Shown here: positions 55,331-64,000 of the stretch, one piece after another
How positions within the stretch are numbered: position 1 is the first letter of the stretch
Layout: each line of letters starts with the position of its first letter
Origin: Procambarus clarkii
Lineage: Eukaryota; Arthropoda; Malacostraca; Decapoda; Cambaridae
Assembly (NCBI RefSeq): GCF_040958095.1
Contig: NC_091214.1
Span: 4,739,239 to 4,803,238, forward strand
Direction: 5' to 3'
Length of the DNA: 64,000 nt
Program-made: the position numbers and the translations under genes
The notes under the pieces: generated by a model
Told to the model about the DNA's origin: nothing
The model's input: the letters and a program-made list of their open reading frames with translations, nothing else
Database searches by the model: none

Positions 55331-56363
55331 GGACTTAAAGTGCTCGTCAACAAGCCGTCAAAACAACGGGTAACAGAAATTTGGAAATAGCCAGACAGGC
55401 ACAGACAGATTCCGCCCCCCCCCCGTTATCCTTCATATTAATAATAATAACAACAATGAGACAATTGTAACTGGAATTACAATTTTAATCATAATGAGAA
55501 AATCAGTATAGAAGCCCAGATGAGGCTTCGACCCGGTACACGCTGGGAACTCATCCTCATCACATAGTTTCCACTCATTTCCTCATTGATTCATCACGTG
55601 GAAGCGATTTCTTTGCATAATAATTATAAAACTATTTAAAACATAAATCATATTAAGATTATTATTATATTTATTAAATTAATTATTATCAACTTAGCTG
55701 CTTCTCAAGCCGGATCCACCACACGAACGCCGAGGCCCAAACTGGATTACTGACTGACGAACGCTGGCTTGCCGCGCTCTCTCAGCGGTGGTGCTGCTAC
55801 AACCATCAAATGAGAGCTATTTGTACCTCCTTGCTCGGGTTCATGCCCTATTACACCTTGGATCACGTTAGGAGCTTCTGGAGCACATGACACGACACTT
55901 GTTAACTACTGGACTAGGTGGTGAATGACGCCGTTAACTGTCTCGACCATTCCTCCTCGGAAGCGATGGCACCTGTGTAAATGACGCGTTAGCAATGGTG
56001 CCAGATTTCCTTAGCTAGCAACCCTGAGAATAACTAGTACATTGTTTAAATACAAAAATACTGTACCTACTAGACGAGCAACACTGTAATCTGATGTTAT
56101 GAATTTGTTGAAATATATTATTAACAACCTCAAGGACCAGTCAAACTGCCTTAAAGAGCCAGGATTGAACAAGCAGTTACGCAACTACCTTCGATGCTAT
56201 ATACAGCTTTCTCAATCTTTGGCGGCTTTGTTGACATTAAACAGCTGACGAGCGTCGGAACTTCCATAAGCAAATGTTGTTATTGTTATAAACAGCGTCC
56301 TGACGCCTCGGAGCTCATTGTACACTGTTTAATATATGTAAATAAACCCGCCAGATATTGAAC

Positions 56364-56466
56364 AAAAGGTGTACAGGTTCGTAGGTGCTTGCGTAACTGC
56401 TTCGTGAATCCAGGGGCCAGATTCACGAAGCAGTTACGCAAACAATTACGAACCTGTACATCTTTT
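56364..56466. repeat. 47-bp inverted repeat at the junction of two MITE-like copies
   Basis: Arms 56364-56410 and 56420-56466, separated by 'caggggcca'. Same structure as 13989-14091. Confidence 0.85.
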
Positions 56467-56646
56467 CTCAATCTTTGGCGGCTTTGTTTACAGTTATTAA
56501 ATAGTTAACATAAATACAATAATGGGATGTACTCACGTAGCTGTGCTTGCAGAGGTTTAGCTTTGGCTCTTTGGTCTCGCCTCTATCGGTGTCAGTGAGA
56601 AAATGAGTAGGAGTCTTGAGGAGGGCTCGAACCTGTGCTCTTGGGT

Positions 56647-57030
56647 CAGCCCGTCCTCCAAACAAAGATCCAAAAGTGATTCCATGCACCCGCCAAACCC
56701 CCTGTTTATGAATGAAAAGCGGTTTACACACGACCCACAACTGCTGACGTTCGAACATATCCGGAACAAGTGCTTCACTGACGAATTTTGTTCGAATCAC
56801 AACGCTGTAAATGCTTCACCCACGTACTACAAATACAAATAATCACCAACAGAACCTGAACACCTAACCTAACCTAACCTATGCCTATATATACACAATA
56901 TGCTAATATATTATAATATTAATTTGTACTTGAGAAAATTCCCGTTTTGAATGAACAGCATGTTAAAATATATGAATGCGTCTGTGGGGTCGACCGCTGA
57001 ATGTAATGGACTTGAGTCGAGGACGGGTTA
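56647..57030. mobile_element. Inverted-repeat element, 384 bp, with 7-bp target duplication
   Basis: Ends 'cagcccgtcctc' and 'gaggacgggtta' are inverted relative to each other, flanked by CTTGGGT at 56640-56646 and 57031-57037. B1 (about 14267) has the uninterrupted site. The terminal 'CCCGTCCTC' resembles the end of the element at 17630. Inside is 'cctaacctaacctaaccta' (about 56864-56882), a short match to the arthropod TTAGG telomere repeat. No transposase. Confidence 0.8.
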
Positions 57031-57734
57031 CTTGGGTGTACCCAGAACATAAGTTCGAATCTTTCTCAAGTTTTCTGATTTTCTCATTATTATTATTATT
57101 ATTCATTATTATTATAAACGGTAACAGCCACTAACAACACACTAACTACCATAAAATATAAAGCCTGTAACTCTGAACTTTATTGTCCTTTGCTTTTAAA
57201 GTCAAAAGAATAAAGTGTTTCACTGATGCGGACGACATAAAACTTTCTGAACACTAAAGAATTCTTGTTAAACAAGTGACCCAAAACTTTGGCTGAAGAC
57301 CATAGTCCTCTTGACTGTCAAAATGGCCGGCGGTCAGCCAGGTTAGGGATGGATTTGGTCGCTTGAGAAAAGTTTCAGAAGTCGTCTGATGAACTTCTGA
57401 TTTGAATTGTGTAGCTGAGAAGCATTTCTCACTATTAATTGACATCTCTGTCATTATCAAGAATCATGCCTTGCACCACTGACACCACGAAATGCTGCAT
57501 CATCCACTTGCCTGAAACCCAACAGCATCACAGCATCACTGATGCCTCGCGTCCAGCCTCCTGGCGGTCTCATACTCCCAAAAATGGGAACCCGAGATGG
57601 AGATGACCTGACCAATTCGTCACACTGTAAAACCGAATGACGGGAAAACATTTCTTCCCGCTCCCCGACTTCCGCTCTTCACCAGAGAGTCGATAAAACC
57701 AAGAGTAGCGTGTAGGCGGATAATTCAGTTTCGG

Positions 57735-59178
57735 TGTAACGACCGCTTCCCTCTGTGGTCATAACCGCGGCCGCTATTGTAATAACCCGTTGTTCCCCAG
57801 TATTAATCCTGTTATCTTGTGATCTCTCATAATCGTACTATACGCTCTCTGTTGTACATCTCTGTCTCTCTTCACTCAATACCCCAGCTTAACACTGTTA
57901 CAGTCCAGTATGACCCCTCACTGGACGGCCACGTATGTAAGATGAATATTAAATGAGGAAGATACACCAAGGACAAGGGTTATTAGTTAAAAAATATAAC
58001 CAAACACATTTGCACTGCCACCACCTTCCTGACCAACCATACCTGAATGTGTCAATCACCGATCCCCCAGGAAGGCAAGGAATCAGTAACCATGGGACTC
58101 CGGGTAATATGAATTTCAGTAATAAATTTTGGAAAATTAGTTTGTGTAATTTACGTTACTTATTTGAATCCAAGGGCAACTTTAGTATCTATTAATAGTA
58201 GGAGAACCTGGGGCTTCCAATACAACACCTAAAAATGACAAAGTAGCAAAATATATCAAAGGGGAGTTAAGTGAATACCACTGGACAAGCTATACAATTT
58301 ATTTTATGAAACATGTAAATTAAGACAATTTGAACACATAACCTATTCTATTCCCTAGAGGCACAATGGATATTTACCGAGGACACAAAACTCAAGTGCA
58401 CTATACCTTAAATACCCGCACTACGGCCACGATGTTGATGGCTGCCCTCAGCCCCGAGGATACGGGCTTGCGGCCCTGTTCCTAATACACTCCCAAGACA
58501 CACTGATGAAATTTAGTTTTTCCAACCTATTGCTGGGAAGGATTACTCCTCCCACCATCTACTACAGCCCCAGGGCTCCACCCATTATTTTGGCAATGGC
58601 CAACCATTTAACACGTAGGCCTGAGGTCTGGCTCTCTAGGGCCAATAAGGACTTGGCCCTTATCTCAGGCCAATCACCTTCACTGATCTGTCGTGGAAAG
58701 CTACATAAATTTCTGAAGATTGAGTCAGCTCTCCCCAGCTAAAGAGAAGAGGGACAAGGCGCGTCTATGGAGCCCAGGCACCTGCGAGCAATGTTTACAA
58801 AACTGATAATTTATGTTCAAGCCTGTCTCCTCTAAGATAGGAGTAGGGACATTTGACTCTGCCTGGTATGGGGAAGGCCGCTGCTGAGAGGGACAGAGAG
58901 GGATGAGAGGGGGTGGAGAGGGAAATATCTGAGTGGGGAATTGAGTGGGAGAAGCCAAGGTATCCACGACCACCCTACCCTCAGGTCAACCTCTTGACCC
59001 TGACAAATGGGCGACAGGGGGGGGGGAAGAGGAGGAGACGAATGACGGCCACGGGGAGGGGAGAAGGAAGGAGGGGAGGAGAAGGAGAGGAGGGGAGAAG
59101 GAGAAGGAGAGGAGGGGAGAAGGAGAAGGAAAGGAGGGGAGAAGGGAGAACCAATGATCTGAGCCCCAGATCATTACA
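57735..59178. mobile_element. Solo LTR, 1444 bp, with 4-bp target duplication
   Basis: It starts TGTAACGACCGC and ends GATCATTACA (TG...CA; TGTAA and TTACA are inverted), flanked by TCGG at 57731-57734 and 59179-59182. Without it 'cagtttcggggtttaaaatg' is restored, as in B1. It contains a purine-rich GGA/GAA tract at about 59020-59150. No gag or pol. The form suits a Ty3/Gypsy LTR. A long terminal repeat of this size is unusual. Confidence 0.85.
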
Positions 59179-59336
59179 TCGGGGTTTAAAATGAACCGGT
59201 TCTTCCCCAGGACCTTCCCCCCTGGGACGATCCCCAGAGAACCAGACCCATTTGCGATCTTTCTGGTAAACTAATGTTTCTACCTTTGTAAATTTGAGAT
59301 CCTTCGGTCAAGTATTTTAGGATTTGTTTTCATTGG

Positions 59337-59605
59337 CTTCCAATACAGTGTGTTAAAATAGGACTATCTTCCAGTACAGTGTGCTAAAACAGGATTATCT
59401 TCCAGTATAGTGTGCTAAAACAGGATTGTCTTCCAGTATAATGTGCAAAAACAAGATTTTCTTCCAATACAGTGTGATAAAATAGGATTTTCGTCCAGTA
59501 CAGTGTGATAAAACAGAATTTTCGTCCAGTACAGTGTGCTAAAACAGGATTTTCTTTCAGTACATTGTGCTAAAATAGGATTTTCTTACATTACAGGATG
59601 CTTAA
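59337..59605. repeat. 31-bp array in B4 (about 8 diverged copies)
   Basis: The same unit as in B1 and B2 but more diverged ('aataggactatcttccagta', 'caatacagtgtgataaaata'), fading into 'acattacaggatgctt'. Confidence 0.85.
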
Positions 59606-60710
59606 ACAGAATTATACATGTACTTCATACACACACACACACACACACACACACTATAGGTACTTGTAAGGGCAGATGAACACTAAAATACACCATAAAC
59701 ATGTATATGTGTATATATAGGCATACATACACATACACCATAGGCATGTGAGTGTGTATGTGTATTTAGGACGCTGAGGGATGAATGGTGAGTCGAGGAG
59801 GGGTAACTGGTATAAACAGGCCTTATAGACCTTACCATAACTTTATGACAACACCGCGTGTTGAGTTTGCTTATGTTCCTTTGGCCTAACTGATTAAAGA
59901 GACTCGTTGCTTAATTTAAGACGTTGCTGAAGGGAGTCTGTGTGACAAAATTTAATATTGAGTATATATGCAAATTTAATGGAACTATAATATTAGGCAG
60001 TTTATTTTGGCCTGTTATAGTCTGTTGCTTAAATTGAATGTCGCCCTATATTATTACTGGGGGGAGTGGGGGGGGGGGGGGGGTGGAAGAGTTCTCTCTC
60101 ATCTATTTTACTTTCCAAGTGCAGCCTCTATCCCCGTCTCTTCAACCTTTTACCTTTCCCGTTAATTAACTAACCCGGACGTAGGTTCGAACCCTCATCA
60201 CGGCCCTTGTGGATTTGTTCTTTCTCTTCCCTCCGTGACTCTCAGAATATGTCATAGTGAATTCAAGGTCATCGTTTTCGAGAGAAAAATGCAGGGACTC
60301 GGCCGGCAACCTTTCACCAATGTTGTGGTGGTGGTGGTTGTGTCACAGTTGGGCTCGACCTTCTCTTGAATAATAGAACCTACCCCCGACCAGCCTATGT
60401 GCGTCCCATACCCCAGACCAACCATTTTGCAAAATTGGGTTAGGGTAGCACTAAATATCTGGCCTCCAGCCTCATAGACACAACCTAACAGACAATCTTT
60501 ATCTCTCTTTTACTTCATTATAATCAAAATGCTACAATAATGTAAGAACTCTAGTGTAAACAAAAAATAAATAAATACGCACATGACCAAATTCTATCAC
60601 CTAACAAATTACGGACTAAAGTTCCTAAGATTTAACCTAAATCAAACATGTTTTACGATGATAAAATTGAAAGTTAATACTCGTCTCTACACTGCCGCCC
60701 CCCCCCCCCC

Positions 60711-61138
60711 CCCGCGTAGTGTTGCCAACGAAGCGACGTTCATTGAGAGAAAAATGGAAGATCAGACGACGACAGCGATTTGCACTCATCTTTACGATCA
60801 TCATTGATATATACTATATTTATTTTTAATAATTATTGTCACGATGGTGGAGATATAACGTATGTTTTTGCGCTCATAATATAAAGATAAAAATTTTAAG
60901 AAAAAGTTTAAAGAAAAACATTTATATTATCGTTTGTAATATATCTAATGAACAATAAAATGTTTGTAAATATTTTTTAAAAATATATAATACAATTGAA
61001 TTTTTTTGTTGATTTACTTTTATATCAGAATTAATTATACATATATCATGAACCTATGTTCGTATTTAAAGAAGAAAAAATATACACAATAATTGACTTT
61101 TAATAGCAAACTGAATTATATTGGTTTTTACGACGCAA
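60711..61138. repeat. A-type tail remnant and leader after B4
   Basis: 'gtagtgttgccaac' is joined directly to 'gaagcgacgttcattgag', skipping the poly-C and most of the tail. Then an AT-rich leader of the post-B subtype. Confidence 0.75.
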
Positions 61139-61164
61139 AGCAGGAGATCCTCGGAGAGTAGCAG

Positions 61165-61607
61165 AAGAGTCTGCTTGATACCTGCGTGATGGGGTTCTGG
61201 GATTTCTTCCACTTCCTAAGCCCGGCCCGAGGCCAGGCTTGACATGTGAGAGCTTGGTCCACCAGACTGTTGCTTGGAGCGGTCTGCAGGTCCACATACT
61301 AGCCACAGCTTGGTTGGTCCGGCCCTTCTTGAAGAAAACTTTCTAGTTTTCTTTTCATGATGTCCACGGTGGTTCCGGCAATATTTCTTATACTCGCGGG
61401 AAGGATGTTGAACATCCGTGGACCTCTGGGATGCGAGCAGCCGCGTCGAACAGCCTGGTTGACCAGTCCAGCAACGAGGAGGCCTGGTCGACGACCGGGC
61501 CACGGGGTTGCTGAGCCTCGGAATCACCTCAAGGTAACCTCTGATGTTTATACAGTGTTCTCTGATTGTGCTTATGACACCCATGCTGTTCACCTGGGAG
61601 CGTAGCG
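61165..61607 (-). pseudogene. LINE ORF2 C-terminal fragment in A15, with SINE-tail insertion
   Basis: The minus strand begins MNSMGVISTIREHCINIR (61593), enters the SINE tail, and then resumes in another frame (LFNI.P..I.NIAGTTV). Confidence 0.55.
61429..61536. mobile_element. SINE-tail insertion with 7-bp target duplication (A15)
   Basis: Flanked by ACCTCTG at 61422-61428 and 61537-61543. Same site and orientation as in A4 and A11. Confidence 0.8.
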
Positions 61608-62530
61608 CGAGAACATGGGAGTGAGAGAGTTCCCCGACATTGTGGGAGCAGGTCCCATGTTACCTCAGTAAGGGTGGAATGTTTCGAAATTTAATTCGAA
61701 ATTGAGAACAATTTAATTTAAAATCGTTCTTGTATCTGCGAGTGTTTGTGTTTTCTGTCCCCCCCCCCCCCCCCCCGCGTAGTGTTGCCAACGGCAACTA
61801 CGTCAATGGTTATTGTAAGCCTTCAGTCCCCAGAGCTGTTTTAATATACGTAAGGTAATTTCCGTTTGGACACCTCCCCTCCCGCCCCCCCCCCCCAAAA
61901 AAAAAAAATAATGGAGGCCAAAGTAATGTCCTGCTGGAGGTGTTGCAGCAGCCCGTCCTTCTAAGGATTCCCAACGTCTTGAAAACGGTAAAATTGGTGT
62001 CCTCTCCAAACCTACCAGAGGACCCATAACAGAAAACGGGACAGTTCTTCACTTTCGTGAGCCGTTTCCATTTTCATGTACGAGAATTTCTGGCCTAAGG
62101 TAATTCATACGAGCGAAAAGCGACAGTCTTCGAAAGAAGACGAAGATGATGAGACAACGATAGACTTTTAACGTACTTTAAAAGATCTTCAGTAATCATA
62201 ACTATATATAATGTTTCAAAAAATTTAATTACAAGAACTCAAAATGTTATTACTACGCGGCACTTAATATGTAAAAAGATAAATTTTACCATAATGATTG
62301 ACCAAAACCGTTTGTAATATTATTTGTAAAATTTTTATTATACATTAAAATATTTGCAATTTTCCTTAATGATTATATAATAATTTTTTATTTAGGCTTT
62401 ATTTAACCTTATTAATACCATACAAATATATATAATTAGCTTGAAACATTATTCGTATTAATAGAAGGAAAAATATAAAAAGACAATTGATTTTTTATAG
62501 TAAACTAAATTATACTGTTTGTTTACGACG

Positions 62531-64000
62531 CATAGCGAGAGAGCCTGAGAGTGTAGCCAGAGAACATGGGAGTGTAGCGAGAGAGCCTGAGAGTGTAGCC
62601 AGATAACATGGGAGTGTAGCGAGAGAGCCTGGGAGTGTAGCCAGATAACATGGGAGTGTAGCCAGAGAACATGGGAGTGTAGCGAGAGAGCCTGAGAGTG
62701 TAGCCAGATAACATGGGAGTGTAGCCAGAGAGCCTGGGAGTGTAGCCAGATAACATGGGAGTGTAGCGAGAGCGCCTGGGAGTGTAGCGAGAGAGCCTGA
62801 GAGTGTAGCCAGATAACATGGGAGTGTAGCGAGAGAGCCTGGGAGTGTAGCCAGAGAACATGGGAGTGTAGCCAGATAACATGGAAGTGTAGCCAGAGAG
62901 CCTGGGAGTGTAGCCAGATAACATGGGAGTGTAGCCAGAGAGCCTGGGAGTGTAGCCAGAGAGCCTGGGAGTGTAGCGAGAGAGCCTGGGAGTGTAGCGA
63001 GAGAGCCTGAGAGTGTAGCCAGAGAACATGGGAGTGTAGCGAGAGAGCCTGGGAGTGTAGCAAGAGAGCCTGAGAGTGTAGCAAGAGAGCCTGAGAGTGT
63101 AGCCAGATAACATGGGAGTGTAGCGAGAGAGCCTGGGAGTGTAGCAAGAGAGCCTGAGAGTGTAGCAAGAGAGCCTGAGAGTGTAGCCAGAGAACATGGG
63201 AGTGTAGCGAGAGAGCCTGGGAGTGTAGCAAGAGAGCCTGAGAGTGTAGCAAGAGAGCCTGAGAGTGTAGCCAGATAACATGGGAGTGTAGCGAGAGAGC
63301 CTGGGAGTGTAGCAAGAGAGCCTGAGAGTGTAGCAAGAGAGCCTGAGAGTGTAGCCAGAGAACATGGGAGTGTAGCGAGAGAGCCTGGGAGTGTAGCAAG
63401 AGAGCCTGAGAGTGTAGCCAGAGAACATGGGAGTGTAGCCAGATAACATGGAAGTGTAGCCAGATAACATGGAAGTGTAGCCAGAGAGCCTGGGAGTGTA
63501 GCCAGATAACATGGGAGTGTAGCGAGAGAGCCTGAGAGTGTAGCCAGATAACATGGGAGTGTAGCGAGAGAGCCTGAGAGTGTAGCCAGATAACATGGGA
63601 GTGTAGCGAGAGAGCCTGAGAGTGTAGCGAGAGAGCCTGAGAGTGTAGCCAGAGAGCCTGGGAGTGTAGCGAGAGAGCCTGAGAGTGTAGCGAGAGAGCC
63701 TGAGAGTGTAGCCAGAGAGCCTGGGAGTGTAGCCAGAGAGCCTGAGAGTGTAGCGAGAGAGCCTGAGAGTGTAGCGAGAGCGCATGGGAGTGTAGCCAGA
63801 GAGCCTGGGAGTGTAGCGAGAGAGCCTGGGAGTGTAGCGAGAGAGCCTGGGAGTGTAGCGAGAGAGCCTGGGAGTGTAGCGAGAGAGCCTGGGAGTGTAG
63901 CGAGAGAGCCTGGGAGTGTAGCGAGAGAGCCTGGGAGTGTAGCGAGAGAGCCTGGGAGTGTAGCGAGAGAGCCTGGGAGTGTAGCGAAAGAGCCTGGGAG
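62531..64000. repeat. 21-bp array with 84/168-bp higher-order pattern, running off the window
   Basis: About 70 copies mixing 'gagagcctgagagtgtagcc', 'gataacatgggagtgtagcg' and standard monomers. Between about 63020 and 63390 a four-monomer block (84 bp) repeats, with agagaacatg and agataacatg alternating, so the full period is 168 bp. The last 200 bp return to homogeneous GAGAGAGCC monomers. Confidence 0.95.

Larger units (their letters stand above)
54763..60710. repeat. B unit 4 body, with three insertions
   Basis: The most complete B body. It carries two copies of the 23-bp repeat (55285-55330), the 47-bp inverted repeat (56364-56410 and 56420-56466), a 384-bp inverted-repeat element (56647-57030), an LTR (57735-59178), the 31-bp array (59337-59605), an (AC)n tract (59627-59653), and the poly-C end. 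59656-60000 has no recognised feature. Confidence 0.8.
61139..62530. repeat. A unit 15
   Basis: One or two 21-bp repeats, a LINE fragment with the SINE-tail insertion, poly-C/hairpin, poly-C/poly-A, the tail, and a leader ending 'tagtaaactaaattatactg'. Confidence 0.85.

Noticed and set aside
56861..56882. Telomere
   Set aside because: Only about four CCTAA units inside a small transposable element. Not a chromosome end.

Overview
Eukaryotic, almost entirely non-coding, repeat-dense DNA. I find no intact host gene. Several dispersed pieces match repeats I remember from decapod crustaceans: a tRNA-derived SINE with a conserved tail, a Penelope-like element 3' region, and a short repeat ending in an (AC)n tract. 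A decapod, perhaps a crayfish, is my best guess. This rests on memory and was not checked by a search.

Layout. 1-5938 is a minus-strand Jockey/I-like LINE with ORF1, endonuclease, reverse transcriptase and RNase H. Its 3' end lies off the window. ORF1 and the RT are open, but ORF2 carries at least three frameshifts. From 5939 to the end the window is a nested tandem repeat with three levels. Level 1 is a 21-bp minisatellite (GAGAGAGCCTGGG followed by AGTGTAGC, with variants). Level 2 is a composite 'A unit' of about 1.5 kb: an AT-rich leader, a short irregular 21-bp array, an antisense fragment of a LINE ORF2 C-terminus, a poly-C/hairpin segment, and a tail resembling a terminal-inverted-repeat transposon. 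Level 3 is a run of two to four A units closed by a 'B unit': a long homogeneous 21-bp array followed by a 3-6 kb body with further 23-bp and 31-bp arrays. B units lie at about 11.9-16.1, 22.2-25.8, 43.8-49.2 and 52.8-60.7 kb, and a truncated one at 39.4-40.1 kb. A-unit subtypes hold fixed positions relative to the B units, so the whole A..A-B block has been duplicated.

This scaffold has been hit by later insertions: four LTR-like insertions without internal regions (9426-10526, 19172-19506, 30776-31733 and 57735-59178; three have exact 4-5 bp target duplications), two tRNA-derived SINE families, a shared SINE-tail insertion in three A units, a Penelope-like fragment with a GIY-YIG domain (27896-28620), small inverted-repeat elements, and a second LINE fragment (21313-22234). 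Between 34.5 and 38.9 kb lies a strand-asymmetric block: 2.5 kb of G-rich GGC/GGT satellite followed by 1.6 kb of pyrimidine satellite.

The many long open frames inside the arrays (up to about 850 codons) come from repeat periods divisible by three or from stop-poor composition. I do not treat them as genes. No rRNA, functional tRNA, CRISPR array or conventional host gene was recognised.
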